A stretch of DNA of 64,000 bases from Hoylesella timonensis 4401737 = DSM 22865 = JCM 15640 (GCF_000455445.1 NZ_HG417091.1:123068-187067), one strand, 5' to 3'; positions 26,823 to 37,312 are shown, counted from the first letter of the stretch. Notes: generated by a model not told the origin, from the sequence alone. Made by a program: numbers and translations.

Positions 26823-27920
26823 ATGAAATTAAAGATATATCTGCTTTTGCTGACATTCTATGGCATGGGGCTCTATGCACAAGAGTCCCAGCCTGTAAAT
26901 CTGTCTGTTGAAGCACGAGCAGACTACCAACGTGAATCGATTGACGGTGTGAAAGTCAATGATAAAACAGGCTTTAAGGGGAACATTTTCAACCTTATTA
27001 TCAATGGAAATATCTCACCGAAGTTTTCTTTTAAGTATCGACAACGCCTGAATGGCATTAACAAAGATTATACATTCTTTGACGCTACCGACTGGCTCTT
27101 CCTTACTTATCACGCTAACCAAAATTGGACACTCTCTGGTGGTAAGTGGGCTGTGCTATGTGGACCGTGGGAGTTCGACCCTGCTCCTATTGATTGTTTT
27201 CAACTCTTTGAATTCTGTTACAACTTTCCATGCTACGAGTGGGGACTGTGGTTGGGCTATCAAACCACGAATAAAAAAGACCAATTCTTCTTGCAAATGG
27301 TGGAAAGCCCGTTCCGGAAAGTATATAAGCGAAATAGTGGCATATCTTCAGAGATGTATGCCTACAACCTGATATGGTATGGAAGCCATGGTATCTTGCA
27401 CACCGATTGGTCTGTCAACTTGATGGAGTATGTGCCAGGAAAATTTATTAACTACCTTTCTTTTGGTAATCGTTTCGATGTGGCTGACAATCTGCAAATA
27501 GGAGTGGATTACATGAACCGTGCCACCAAGGGGCAGACGTTCCTTTTCAAGGATTGCTCCATGACCGCTCGTGTCGATTACCAGCCTACACCACAGGTTA
27601 ACCTCTGGGCTAAGGCAAGTTATGACGTGAATCATGCAGGCGTAGACACTAATCCCGAGGCATCAACTCCCTTGACAGAACCCAATCAAAAGACAGTCGA
27701 GCAATCCAAACCTCGCGCAGATCTGGTGTTATATGAAGGAACCGAAATCACACGTGTAGGTGCAGGATTGGAGTACTATCCACTAAAAAATAAGAATGTG
27801 CGTCTACATGCCAACTATAGTTACTGCTTTGGTAAGAATACCAATCCTGCTGGTTACCTCCAAGACAAACATTCCATTCTTGACCTTGGTATTACTTGGC
27901 GAGTGAATGTGATTAAGTAA
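26823..27920 (+). CDS. Outer membrane beta-barrel porin (OprO/OprP-like)
   Basis: A 365-residue protein with a signal peptide (MKLKIYLLLLTFYGMGLYAQ). The mature domain has alternating beta strands with aromatic girdles (FSFKYRQRLN, WTLSGGKWAVLCGPWEFDP, GWLWLGYQT-type segments) and a C-terminal strand (HSILDLGITWRVNVIK). The GG(K)W...GPWE stretch and overall pattern fit the phosphate-selective porin O/P clan as annotated in Bacteroidetes. Ligand specificity cannot be read from sequence. It may be co-transcribed with the YitT-family gene. Confidence 0.75.
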   Translation: MKLKIYLLLLTFYGMGLYAQESQPVNLSVEARADYQRESIDGVKVNDKTGFKGNIFNLIINGNISPKFSFKYRQRLNGINKDYTFFDATDWLFLTYHANQNWTLSGGKWAVLCGPWEFDPAPIDCFQLFEFCYNFPCYEWGLWLGYQTTNKKDQFFLQMVESPFRKVYKRNSGISSEMYAYNLIWYGSHGILHTDWSVNLMEYVPGKFINYLSFGNRFDVADNLQIGVDYMNRATKGQTFLFKDCSMTARVDYQPTPQVNLWAKASYDVNHAGVDTNPEASTPLTEPNQKTVEQSKPRADLVLYEGTEITRVGAGLEYYPLKNKNVRLHANYSYCFGKNTNPAGYLQDKHSILDLGITWRVNVIK

Positions 27921-27974
27921 CTGTAAATCTTTCACAAGAGAAATAAGGAAAATAGCTCTTTATATGTTAAAATC

Positions 27975-28005
27975 TTGGCATTTTAGAAGAAAAAGTTTAA
28001 TTTTG
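27975..28005 (+). promoter_or_regulatory. Promoter of the protease-SusCD operon
   Basis: TTGG at 27975-27978 and TAATTTTG at 27998-28005, 19 bp apart; the leader is about 90 nt. Confidence 0.6.
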
Positions 28006-28104
28006 CAAACAGGATGTATGAGATAAATCGAAAAACTGTAAATATGCAGTTTGCAGATAGGATAACTGTTTCTCAACTCATTTTGTTCAAAAATAATCAG
28101 ATCA

Positions 28105-30702
28105 ATGCTAAAGAGATGTTTTCGTCATAAAGGTAAATCCTTATTCATAATAATATGTGCAGGTTTCATGTTTTCATCCACTTCCATGGAAATGCGTGCA
28201 GCCTGTCAAATTTGGCCATTCTCCAAAAAGAAGAAAAAAACAGAGAAGCCCATCTCTGCCTACAAGCGTCTCACGGGACGTGACTCGGTAGAGATGCACG
28301 GTGTGTTCAATGTTATCAAGAAAGGGGATACGATTTATTACGAAATTCCTACCAAATTGATGGGTCGTGAGTTCCTTGTAGTGAACCGTTTGCAAAGAGT
28401 TCCATCCGAACTCAACGAGTCGGGTGTGAACAAGGGTATCAATTATGAAAATCAGACGGTGCGTTTTGAATGGGACAAACGACAGAAAAAGCTCATTGTT
28501 CGGCAACAACGCATCACGCCCGAAGTGCCTTCATCTGCGGCAATGGCTGGTTCGGTGAAGGATAATTACATCGATCCCATACTTGCTAACTTGAAGATAG
28601 AAGGCATGGCGAGCGACTCTTCTACCGTAATAGTGAAGGTCAATGACCTGTACAACGGCAAGGAGAATTTCCTAAATGATGTGTTCAACAACATTAACTT
28701 AGGCACAAGTCCTATTGCAAACTTGTCGCGAATTATTGATATCAAGGCGTTTAAGAACAATGTCACAGCCACTTCTGAGCTAACAACGACCGTTCATGAG
28801 GGGAATAGCAAGGTAAACGTGACGGTAGTGGTGAGTTCCTCGCTCTCTCTCTTGCCAAAATATCCTATGCAAGGTCGCGAGGAGGATGCCCGTGTGGGAT
28901 ATTTCACCTCCTCAAACATCCAATACAACGACTATCAAAACAAGGTAGAACCCAAAAACTATATCACTCGTTGGCGTCTCGTTCCATCGGATACTGCCGC
29001 CTATCTGCGTGGCGAATTGGTAGAACCAGTTCAACCTATCGTGTTTTATATCGATCAAGCCGTCCCCAAACATTTGCGTCCATATATTAAAAAAGGTATG
29101 ACAGATTGGAATAAGGCATTTGAGCGGGCTGGTTTTAAGAATGCCATTCAGGTATTCGATTATACCGATAGTTTGGCGCAAGTGGGTGATGACATGGGCT
29201 ACTCGGTGTTGACTTATGCCGCATCTACCAAAGCCAATGCCATGGGTCCATCGGTCATTGACCCTCGTACAGGCGAGATATTGGAAGCAGATATCGTTTG
29301 GTGGCATAACGTACAATCACTCATCAGTGAGTGGATCAAGGTACAAACGGGGGCACAGAACCCCCAAGCGCGCCGTATGCAATTGCCCGAAGAGTTGATA
29401 GGCGATGCCGTACGCTTCGTAGCCTGTCATGAAGTGGGGCATTCTTTGGGTTTACGACACAACATGATAGCCTCGAATGCCTATCCCACCGATTCGCTTC
29501 GGTCTGTAAGTTTCACTCAGCGAATGGGAGGCACCTCATCGTCAATTATGGATTATGCGCGTTTCAATTATGTTGCCCAACCGGGTGACGGGGTGAAAGT
29601 GATGTCGCCCAACATCGGACCTTACGACCTCATGGCAATAGAGTGGGGCTATCGCTGGTATCCACAAGGCACAGACGAACAGCAGAAGTTGAACGATTTT
29701 TTAGGAAAACATCGTGGACGTTTGTATAAATATAGTGAGGCGCAGCCGCAGCGTACTGCCATTGACCCACGTGCTTTGAGCGAAGATTTGGGCGACGATG
29801 CTGTAAAGTCGGCACGATATGGCATTGCCAACCTCAAGCGAATTGTGCCTAATATCATCAACTGGACCACTACAGGCAAGCCAGGACAAGACTACGATGA
29901 GGCTTCCAACCTTTATTCGGCGGTGATCTATCAGTGGAGTTTGTACCTATATCATGTCATGGCAAATGTGGGAGGCATGTACTTGGAGAACCTTACCGTT
30001 GGCGACGGACAGACATCGTTCCACTTTGTAGAGAAAAGCAAGCAGCGCCAGGCGTTGCAATTCTTGTTGGATGAGGTGTTGAGTGAACCAAAATGGCTGT
30101 TCGACACACCGCTCTCGAAGTTGACTTACTTACAACGTAAGACTCCGTTGGGTGTAGAGGAGCAGCAACCTTTCTATATGTTGAAGAACCAGCAGAATTA
30201 CATTTTGTGGGATTTGCTCAATAACGACCGCTTGATGCGAATGTATGAAAACGAATATGAGAATGGTAAAAAGGCGTTCACACCTGTAGAATTTATGGAT
30301 ATGTTGCATCGACATATCTTTAAGACAACCTTGGCAGCAAAGTCGCCCAATCTCTTGGAGCGCAATTTGCAAAAGAGTTTTATCGATGCTCTCATTACTG
30401 CAGCAGCCGAAGGAGAGGGTGTGAAAATTAATAAGAAGTTATACGAAAACAGTTTTCTTGACCAATCCGACAAGCGATTGGGCTGTCAGGAAGAAACTTA
30501 TTTAAGCAGTAAGTCAAGAAACATACAAATGACGAATACGCAGGTAACACGTAACAGCGATGCATTGAGTTTGAAACGAGGCGAGATGATTCGTGTCATG
30601 AAACTATTGAAGAGCAGGTTACACCGTTCAGACACTACTACTCGTCTTCATTATGAGGACGTGATATTACGAATACAAACAGCTTTGGGATTAACGAAAT
30701 AA
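28105..30702 (+). CDS. Zinc-dependent metalloprotease (DUF5118/DUF5117/DUF4953 family)
   Basis: An 865-residue exported protein with an N-terminal signal or anchor around residues 14-32 (IIICAGFMFSSTSMEMRAAC). The N-terminal domains contain YKRLTGRDSVEMHGVFNVIK. The catalytic region carries the zinc motif HEVGHSLGLRHN at 442-453, preceded by the family block ADIVWWHNVQS and followed by SSIMDYARFNYVAQPGDGV, a candidate Met-turn region. Family members are large envelope proteases in Bacteroidetes, with few known substrates. This one is the first gene of an operon with SusC/SusD genes (11-nt gap), unlike the glycosidases usual in such loci, suggesting protein or peptide harvesting. Confidence 0.9.
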   Translation: MLKRCFRHKGKSLFIIICAGFMFSSTSMEMRAACQIWPFSKKKKKTEKPISAYKRLTGRDSVEMHGVFNVIKKGDTIYYEIPTKLMGREFLVVNRLQRVPSELNESGVNKGINYENQTVRFEWDKRQKKLIVRQQRITPEVPSSAAMAGSVKDNYIDPILANLKIEGMASDSSTVIVKVNDLYNGKENFLNDVFNNINLGTSPIANLSRIIDIKAFKNNVTATSELTTTVHEGNSKVNVTVVVSSSLSLLPKYPMQGREEDARVGYFTSSNIQYNDYQNKVEPKNYITRWRLVPSDTAAYLRGELVEPVQPIVFYIDQAVPKHLRPYIKKGMTDWNKAFERAGFKNAIQVFDYTDSLAQVGDDMGYSVLTYAASTKANAMGPSVIDPRTGEILEADIVWWHNVQSLISEWIKVQTGAQNPQARRMQLPEELIGDAVRFVACHEVGHSLGLRHNMIASNAYPTDSLRSVSFTQRMGGTSSSIMDYARFNYVAQPGDGVKVMSPNIGPYDLMAIEWGYRWYPQGTDEQQKLNDFLGKHRGRLYKYSEAQPQRTAIDPRALSEDLGDDAVKSARYGIANLKRIVPNIINWTTTGKPGQDYDEASNLYSAVIYQWSLYLYHVMANVGGMYLENLTVGDGQTSFHFVEKSKQRQALQFLLDEVLSEPKWLFDTPLSKLTYLQRKTPLGVEEQQPFYMLKNQQNYILWDLLNNDRLMRMYENEYENGKKAFTPVEFMDMLHRHIFKTTLAAKSPNLLERNLQKSFIDALITAAAEGEGVKINKKLYENSFLDQSDKRLGCQEETYLSSKSRNIQMTNTQVTRNSDALSLKRGEMIRVMKLLKSRLHRSDTTTRLHYEDVILRIQTALGLTK

Positions 30703-30713
30703 GAAGAATAACA

Positions 30714-33700
30714 ATGAAAAAGAAAACGATATACATGCTCATCGCCTTGTTGGCATGTGTCTTGCAGACGCAGGCACAGGAGCGAGTGATTACTGGTGTG
30801 GTGCTTGATGGCGACCTCAAGGACGAACCACTCATCGGTGCAACGGTGGGAAAGGGCGTAGGTAAGGTGTCAACGGGTACGGTAACCGACTACGAAGGAA
30901 AGTTCAAACTGTCTGTTGGAAAGGATACAAAAACCATATCCGTTAGCTATGTGGGTTATACTACGCAAACTATTAGTCTGAAGCCAGGCGTTAATCATTA
31001 CAAAATCTTGCTGATGCCCGATGCACATTCTATCAATGAAGTAGTTGTTACTGGTTACCAGCGCATAGATAGACGCAAGCTGACAGCCTCAGTAACGACG
31101 GTCGATATTTCCGATAAGGCAGTGGGAGCGGTGAAGAACATTGACCAAGCCTTGGCAGGACAGATAGCCGGACTGTCTACCGTAAGCAGTTCGGGTGCTC
31201 CAGGCGCACCAGTGAAGATACGTATTCGTGGTACCGCGTCTATCAATGGTACGCAGGAACCACTGTGGGTATTGGATGGTATTCCTTTGGAGGGTACGGA
31301 TATTCCGTCTATGGAGAACCTCAACGACATCGATGACATGTATCAAACGTCCATTGCAGGCATCAATCCCTCAGACATTGAGAACATCACGGTGCTGAAA
31401 GATGCTGCCGCCACAGCCATTTATGGTGCTCGTGCTGCCAATGGAGTGATAGTCATCACCACCAAGAAAGGCAAGGAAGGCAGACCAGTTATTAACTTTT
31501 CTGCAAAATACACTTATAGTCCGAAGTTGAATATCGACCGTCTGAACCTGTTGAATGCTGACGAAAAGGTGGATTTAGAGTTAGGCTTGTTAGCTTCAGA
31601 CTACACCTATCGTGAACATAAAGGTGAGGTGGCGAACATTCTGAAAACACTCAACGAGACTGAGGTATATAAAAGAGAAGGCAGGAATGCGCTTTCAGCA
31701 TTGGCACAAACGCAGATCAATGCACTTCGCAACATCCATACCGATTGGAATGACATCCTTTTCCGTCATGCCATGAACCAAGAATACAATGCAAGTATTG
31801 CAGGTGGGAGCAACCGTTCGGGCTATTATACATCGGTGGGTTATTACGATGAACAGGGCAATGTTAAAGGTGTTGACAACAAACGCTTTAACATGACATT
31901 GAAAGCCGATTACCGCATCAACAAAATGTTAAAGTTGGGTGCGTCTGTTTACGCCAACCAACGGAAGCAAAACAGCTATCTCACCGACACCAATGGATTT
32001 ACTAACCCAGTGTATTACTCACGTTTGGCAAACCCATACTTCCTGCCTTTTGTCGAAGGTAAGTATCATTACGATGTCAATGTGCAGGGAAAAGAAGACT
32101 CATCGCTCGACTTCAACATCTTTGAAGAGCGAGAAAACACTTCGCACAAGCGTACCGACCGATCGCTCATGGCTATCTTTGACGGTGAATTGCAATTCAC
32201 ACCCGACTTGAAACTCACCTCACAATTTGGCTTGCAGTATGACAACTACTCATTGGAGAAGTACGCTGGCGAGAACAGTTTTGCGATGAGAAAGGAACAC
32301 TTCAATGCTACTTATGCTTATAAAGACGGCAAACGCTCGTATCTTCCAGAAGGAGGAATGCACAAAACTACCTCCTATAATAGTTTGCAGTGGACATGGA
32401 AGGCTCTTTTAGAGTATGCACACCGCTTTAATAGGGTTCACGATGTTGAGCTTTTGGCTGGTACAGAGGTGCGCCACATCAACTCTTCTTCTGTTTATTC
32501 AGCAGCATACGGTTACGATGCCCGTACGCTTACCACGCATCCTGTGATATTTCCAAATGAGACAACAGCAGAGAGTCGTCCGCTACATCGTGAGAATCAA
32601 GCCGAGAATGCCTATGTGTCGTGGTTCGCAACTGGTTCGTACACGCTGTTCTATCGTTACACTTTGGGAGGCAGTGTGCGCTTCGATGGCTCCGATGTGT
32701 TCGGTGTTGCCAAGAAATATCGTTATCTTCCGTTATATTCAGTGAGTGGCTTGTGGCGTGTACACCAAGAGCGTTTCGCCAAAACGGCTAAATGGCTTAG
32801 CAACTTGTCGTTGCGTGCATCTTACGGAATCCAAGGAAACATCGACAAAAATACTTCGCCTTATCTCATTGGCTTTTATGACAAAACGTCGATATTGCCT
32901 GGCAAGGGTGAACAAATGATAAAGGCAGAGACAGCTCCCAATCCTGATTTGCGTTGGGAAAAGACGAAAAACGTGAACTTTGGAGTAGACCTTGGTTTGT
33001 GGAACAATGCCATAACGCTGTCGGCAGATTATTATTATCGCCGCAGTAGTGACCTCATCGGGATGCGTATGTTGCCACAAGAAACAGGCTTCTCGGCTAC
33101 TACTATCAACTGGGCGAGCATGGAGAATAGCGGATGGGAGATAGCCTTGGGGTCAAGAAACGTTTACACCAAGAATTTCAAGTGGACCACCAACCTGAAC
33201 TTAGGCTTCAACACTAATAAGATTTTGAACGAGAGCGTGGCAGAAAACTCTACCTATCCCAGTCGTGAAGGCTATCCTGTGGGTGCCTTGTTTGCCTACA
33301 AGACAGCGGGTTTAGATAAGGATGGATATCCCTTGTTTGTCAACAAAGAGGGTAATAAGGTGACCGCTGCCGAACTGTTGAAACTGAATAATGCTGGCGC
33401 CAGCACGCTTTCGGCGTCAGAGCAGCGAGCATTATACACCTATATGGGTACTACCGACCCTAAAGTGTCTGGTGGTTTTATCAATCATTTTGAGTATAAA
33501 GATTGGCAATTGGGCATTAACTTCATTTTTAACTTGGGCATGAAGGTGCGTGTACAACCCTCTTATAACCCCACAACGTACGACAGAGGGCTAAATGTCA
33601 ATCGTGACATCCTGCAACGTTGGACGCCAAACAACAACCAAACAACTTTTCCCAAGTTGATGACGAAAGATGTGCGAGTGCCCGAGCATATTCAATATTC

Positions 33701-33965
33701 TGAATACAATACCTACAGTATGCTCGATACTTGGGTGAAAGACCGCAGTTATATGCGTCTGCAAAGCCTTCGTTTGGGCTATAAATTGCCCTCGAAATGG
33801 CTCAACAAGGTGGGCGTTACCAATGCGTCGCTGTCTTTAGAAGGGCGCAACCTCTTTGTCGTTGCTACCGACTACACCAACTATCTTGACCCCGAGACCA
33901 TGGGAAACCCATTTGCCCAGCCTATGGCAAAAAGCGTTATCTTTGGTTTGAATATGAATTTTTAA
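30714..33965 (+). CDS. SusC/RagA-family TonB-dependent outer membrane transporter
   Basis: A 1083-residue receptor. It has a signal peptide (MKKKTIYMLIALLACVLQTQA), a carboxypeptidase-like beta-sandwich (about 24-105, ITGVVLDGDLKDEPLIGATV), and a plug domain (about 115-240) with IRIRGTASINGTQEPLWVLD and KDAAATAIYGARAANGVIVI. A 22-strand barrel follows and ends in FGLNMNF. SusC proteins import oligomers across the outer membrane under a SusD lid, powered by TonB. The partner SusD gene follows after 12 nt. The neighbouring metalloprotease makes peptides a plausible cargo, as in RagAB; this is inference. Confidence 0.95.
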   Translation: MKKKTIYMLIALLACVLQTQAQERVITGVVLDGDLKDEPLIGATVGKGVGKVSTGTVTDYEGKFKLSVGKDTKTISVSYVGYTTQTISLKPGVNHYKILLMPDAHSINEVVVTGYQRIDRRKLTASVTTVDISDKAVGAVKNIDQALAGQIAGLSTVSSSGAPGAPVKIRIRGTASINGTQEPLWVLDGIPLEGTDIPSMENLNDIDDMYQTSIAGINPSDIENITVLKDAAATAIYGARAANGVIVITTKKGKEGRPVINFSAKYTYSPKLNIDRLNLLNADEKVDLELGLLASDYTYREHKGEVANILKTLNETEVYKREGRNALSALAQTQINALRNIHTDWNDILFRHAMNQEYNASIAGGSNRSGYYTSVGYYDEQGNVKGVDNKRFNMTLKADYRINKMLKLGASVYANQRKQNSYLTDTNGFTNPVYYSRLANPYFLPFVEGKYHYDVNVQGKEDSSLDFNIFEERENTSHKRTDRSLMAIFDGELQFTPDLKLTSQFGLQYDNYSLEKYAGENSFAMRKEHFNATYAYKDGKRSYLPEGGMHKTTSYNSLQWTWKALLEYAHRFNRVHDVELLAGTEVRHINSSSVYSAAYGYDARTLTTHPVIFPNETTAESRPLHRENQAENAYVSWFATGSYTLFYRYTLGGSVRFDGSDVFGVAKKYRYLPLYSVSGLWRVHQERFAKTAKWLSNLSLRASYGIQGNIDKNTSPYLIGFYDKTSILPGKGEQMIKAETAPNPDLRWEKTKNVNFGVDLGLWNNAITLSADYYYRRSSDLIGMRMLPQETGFSATTINWASMENSGWEIALGSRNVYTKNFKWTTNLNLGFNTNKILNESVAENSTYPSREGYPVGALFAYKTAGLDKDGYPLFVNKEGNKVTAAELLKLNNAGASTLSASEQRALYTYMGTTDPKVSGGFINHFEYKDWQLGINFIFNLGMKVRVQPSYNPTTYDRGLNVNRDILQRWTPNNNQTTFPKLMTKDVRVPEHIQYSEYNTYSMLDTWVKDRSYMRLQSLRLGYKLPSKWLNKVGVTNASLSLEGRNLFVVATDYTNYLDPETMGNPFAQPMAKSVIFGLNMNF

Positions 33966-33977
33966 GTTGAAAAGAAG

Positions 33978-35330
33978 ATGAGAAAACTACATACATTCAC
34001 GTTGTGTTTGGCTTTGTTGGCAGTGCTGACAGGCTGTGACAACTTTCTTGACATTGCACCCACGGGTAAAGTAATTGCCAAGACAGGTGAGGAATATCGA
34101 CAGATGCTTACCTATGAGTATTCCACATTTCCCGAAGATCGTGGCTTTGCCTCCCTTCGAAGTGATGAGCTGACGATGTCTCCCACCGCTACATCGCCCG
34201 AAGATTACAGTTCGTATTTTGATATATGGCGGTGGAATGATGCCGCTCCTTCCACTTCTACAGCTACTCCTAACTGGCGTCGCTATTGGCATGTCATTTA
34301 TATCGCTAATTATATCATTGAAAACCAAGGTCAGATAACGAACGCAAGCAAGAAAGAAATAGAACAGTTAGTGGGCGAATGCTATATGCTCCGTGCCTAT
34401 TGTCATTTCTTGTTGGCTAACCTGTTCGCCCAACCCTATACCAAGGTAAATCCTGAGACAACGCGAGGAGTGCCGTTGCAGTTGCAGGCAGATGTAAAAA
34501 CCATTCCACATTGTAGCAGTCTGAAAGCTGTTTATGAGCAGGTACTAAGCGATATTGACGAGGCAGCCAAGCACCTCAACGTGGAGAAATGGGACGAAGG
34601 TCAGACCTACCGCTTCAATGTTATCTCGGCACAAGCACTCAAGGCGCGTGTTTGTCTGTACAAAGGCGACTGGCAAGGAGCGTTAAAGGCGGCTCAAGAG
34701 GTGCTGGCAAAGCATGGCGAGTTGGAAGATCTCAATGCTTCGGGCGGCGTGTTGCCCAACCACTACAAGTCGGTTGAATCGATTGTAGCGCTTGAGCAGG
34801 TGATGACCAATAACTATAAACAGGTAGGAAGACCGTCAGAAAGTGTCATTGGTATTTATAAAAAGGGCGACCAGCGTAAGTTACGGTATATGGAACGCAA
34901 AGGTTCGCAAACTTACCTACTGCTCAAAGGGGGTAGTAATGAGTATCGTTGCTCCTTCCGATCGGCAGAGGCATACCTCATTGCAGCAGAAGCTACCGCT
35001 CAAATGGGACAGCTTTCCGAGGCTCGCCAGTATCTTTCTGCACTGATGGAAAAGCGGTACAAACCCGCTGTTTGCGCCAAGTATGTGGACGATCTGAATG
35101 CCATGAATCAGCAGCAACTTCTTACTGAAGTCTATGACGAACGTTTTAGGGAACTTGCTTTTGAGGGATTTCGTTGGGACGACCTGCGTAGAACCACCCA
35201 ACCCATGCTGACCAAGACCTACAAGGACGAGACTTTCCAGTTGAAGGAGCATGATGCACGTTACACCCTTCGTTTCCCTGCCGATGCAGTGGCAGCCAAT
35301 CCAGAATTAGAGGTGTGGCCTGTAAAATAG
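33978..35330 (+). CDS. SusD/RagB-family nutrient-binding lipoprotein
   Basis: A 450-residue lipoprotein (MRKLHTFTLCLALLAVLTGC, acylated Cys20) with the SusD opening CDNFLDIAPTGKVIAKTGEE, TPR-like helices (ECYMLRAYCHFLLANLFAQPY near 136) and the C-terminal family block DERFRELAFEGFRWDDLRRT near 395. It caps the SusC transporter on the cell surface and binds ligand. At 450 residues it is slightly shorter than typical carbohydrate-binding SusD proteins, closer to RagB-like members. Confidence 0.95.
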   Translation: MRKLHTFTLCLALLAVLTGCDNFLDIAPTGKVIAKTGEEYRQMLTYEYSTFPEDRGFASLRSDELTMSPTATSPEDYSSYFDIWRWNDAAPSTSTATPNWRRYWHVIYIANYIIENQGQITNASKKEIEQLVGECYMLRAYCHFLLANLFAQPYTKVNPETTRGVPLQLQADVKTIPHCSSLKAVYEQVLSDIDEAAKHLNVEKWDEGQTYRFNVISAQALKARVCLYKGDWQGALKAAQEVLAKHGELEDLNASGGVLPNHYKSVESIVALEQVMTNNYKQVGRPSESVIGIYKKGDQRKLRYMERKGSQTYLLLKGGSNEYRCSFRSAEAYLIAAEATAQMGQLSEARQYLSALMEKRYKPAVCAKYVDDLNAMNQQQLLTEVYDERFRELAFEGFRWDDLRRTTQPMLTKTYKDETFQLKEHDARYTLRFPADAVAANPELEVWPVK

Positions 35331-35378
35331 GCACCGCACACATTTCAATAAATTATGAACACTTTAATATTTAAGCGT

Positions 35379-36986
35379 ATGAAAAAGTTTTTACTCATGT
35401 TTGTTGCTGTTGTAGCAAGTCTCACAGCACAAGCCCAGTTGTCTAATACGACCGCTACGTGGTCGAAGTCGATTACTCCTGTCACCGATGCTACCAAGCT
35501 CTCTGGCATTCACACCGTTGTTGCAGCCGACGGGAGCGTGTTTGTCACTGGTACTTATAACCAAGACGTTACTTTTGGGGCTTCCTCATTAGACCCTGAT
35601 GGCCTGACACCTGCTTATTTGGCAAAATATGATGCTAACGGCAATGAGAAGTGGGCTGTCGGACTGGTAGGTAATTCGCTCATTACCGACATTGCTACTG
35701 ATGCTGACGGCAATGTTTACCTTCTGGGAACTTTGGCAGAAGACGTTACGTTTGAGTCGGTTGATGGCAATTCACAGAGCGTTCAAGGCATGAAGGTTGA
35801 TGGTGCGTTGACACCCACTCGCCGTGCTGCCTTTATAGCCAAATACGACAAGGACGGAAACCTCAAGGTGGTACGTACCATTGAGGCGGCTACCAACTAT
35901 AGCATTGTCTCTCCAGACACCTATTTCGATAACCTTGCCCAGGTACAACCTACCGCTTTGGCTGTATCCAATGGTAAGGTGTATGTGGGTTTGCGTCATG
36001 ATGGAGATGTGATAATAGACAACGTGGCATGGAAAGGTCGTTACAATTTTGCTTTTGGCTTTATGCATGTGGACAACCATAGTGTAGGCATCATGTCGTT
36101 GAAAGCTGAAGACTTGATGAGTGCAACATCGATTGCCGACTTTGGGGCAAAAGAAGTGTTGACCAATGACGGAACTTATAATGCCACGGATGTGAGTCTC
36201 ACGGCTGCCAATGGAACCGTATATGCAGCCTTCGTGGGGTATGGCAAGTTGGCACTCAACACGGCAAATGAAAGCAAGGATTTTACAACTGAGATAGCAG
36301 AGGGTACCATGCCTCGTGTTTATGTATTGGCGTCTATCAGCGAAAGCAACGTTGTGACAAAAGCATTCACGACGAAAGCCGATAACGAGGGTGATAACTA
36401 TCGAATCGGACGCATGGCGTTGGAGGGCGACAAGTTGTTTGTCAGTGGCGTTTCTGCTGGAAGCAATCCTTTCAACAATGACCTACCAGCCGTTGGAGCG
36501 CGCACTTTGTTCGTTGCCTCTCTTCATCCTGCCGACTTTAGTGTCAATTGGGTGACAGCCGATGCTTATGACGAAGGTGATGTAAACCATTATGCACAAG
36601 GCATTTTTGATATGCTTGTTAACAATGGAGAAGTATTGTTGGCAGGGTATGCAGAAAAGACTGATAAGCATTCTTTGACGGCTCAACTCAACTATTGGTT
36701 CAAGGCAGATGGCACATTGAAACCTGCTGCCGCAGATTCTATTGTTGCTATGGCTGTAAATAACAATGTTGTTTCTGTTGTTACCAAAGCAGAAAAGCAA
36801 ACAACGGTTACTGCTTACAATAAGAAGGATGTTACTGGCGTTCAGTCAATAGTTGCAAATTCTTCTGAGTCTACATATGTCTACAATCTTCGTGGCCAAT
36901 ATGTGGGAAGAACATGCCAAGGCTTACCAGCTGGTGTCTACATCGTGAAAACAGGTAAGCAGGTTCAAAAGGTGGTTGTGAAGTGA
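35379..36986 (+). CDS. Secreted SBBP-type beta-propeller protein with C-terminal sorting-like domain
   Basis: The start at 35379 is chosen because the signal peptide begins there (MKKFLLMFVAVVASLTAQAQ); an upstream in-frame ATG at 35355 would add eight residues. The body has repeats of the form FVTGTYNQDVTFG, YLAKYDANGNEKWAVGL, IATDADGNVYLLGTL and FIAKYDKDGNLKVVRT, the SBBP seven-bladed propeller pattern. The last 45 residues (STYVYNLRGQYVGRTCQGLP, then AGVYIVKTGKQVQKVVVK) look like a type IX secretion/sorting C-terminal domain. As the last gene of the protease-SusC-SusD operon it probably acts at the cell surface as a binding protein. Confidence 0.85.
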   Translation: MKKFLLMFVAVVASLTAQAQLSNTTATWSKSITPVTDATKLSGIHTVVAADGSVFVTGTYNQDVTFGASSLDPDGLTPAYLAKYDANGNEKWAVGLVGNSLITDIATDADGNVYLLGTLAEDVTFESVDGNSQSVQGMKVDGALTPTRRAAFIAKYDKDGNLKVVRTIEAATNYSIVSPDTYFDNLAQVQPTALAVSNGKVYVGLRHDGDVIIDNVAWKGRYNFAFGFMHVDNHSVGIMSLKAEDLMSATSIADFGAKEVLTNDGTYNATDVSLTAANGTVYAAFVGYGKLALNTANESKDFTTEIAEGTMPRVYVLASISESNVVTKAFTTKADNEGDNYRIGRMALEGDKLFVSGVSAGSNPFNNDLPAVGARTLFVASLHPADFSVNWVTADAYDEGDVNHYAQGIFDMLVNNGEVLLAGYAEKTDKHSLTAQLNYWFKADGTLKPAAADSIVAMAVNNNVVSVVTKAEKQTTVTAYNKKDVTGVQSIVANSSESTYVYNLRGQYVGRTCQGLPAGVYIVKTGKQVQKVVVK

Positions 36987-37066
36987 TAGTACTTTCATAG
37001 AATACTCCTTCAGCGGTTGGTGTACAGCTCGTTTTGATGTACACTGATTGCATGAGGCAGTAATGG

Positions 37067-37125
37067 AAAACAGGCTATTTTGTGCTGTAAAACAGATTGT
37101 TTTGGTGCACAAAATAGCCTGTTTT
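37067..37125 (+). terminator. Terminator of the protease-SusCD operon
   Basis: A 19-bp stem (37067-37085 with 37107-37125) encloses a 21-nt loop that itself contains AAAACA/TGTTTT. T-rich sequence follows. Confidence 0.7.
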
Positions 37126-37160
37126 GTTTTGGTAGCTACCATGGATAGAACGATGAACTC

Positions 37161-37204
37161 AAATCGGTCATTAGAAAAAGATTTTTGTCATTTTCTAATG
37201 ACCG
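37161..37204. repeat. Dispersed palindromic element, copy 1
   Basis: Inverted arms CGGTCATTAGAAAA and TTTTCTAATGACCG surround 12 nt. A 44-bp alignment to 48657-48700 shows only five mismatches. It lies downstream of the SusCD operon terminator. Confidence 0.7.
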
Positions 37205-37312
37205 CCTTTAGAAGAGGGGAAAAGAAAAACTAAGAGTACAAAAGACATTTAAGTTATTGTAAATCAAAGTTTTTATTAAATTTATTAAACGAAGAGAGGG
37301 GACTTTCGTAAA

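Noticed and set aside
37067..37125. The long hairpin after the SusCD operon as a CRISPR or repeat array
   Set aside because: It is a single inverted repeat with a T-rich flank; no regularly spaced direct repeats occur anywhere in the window.
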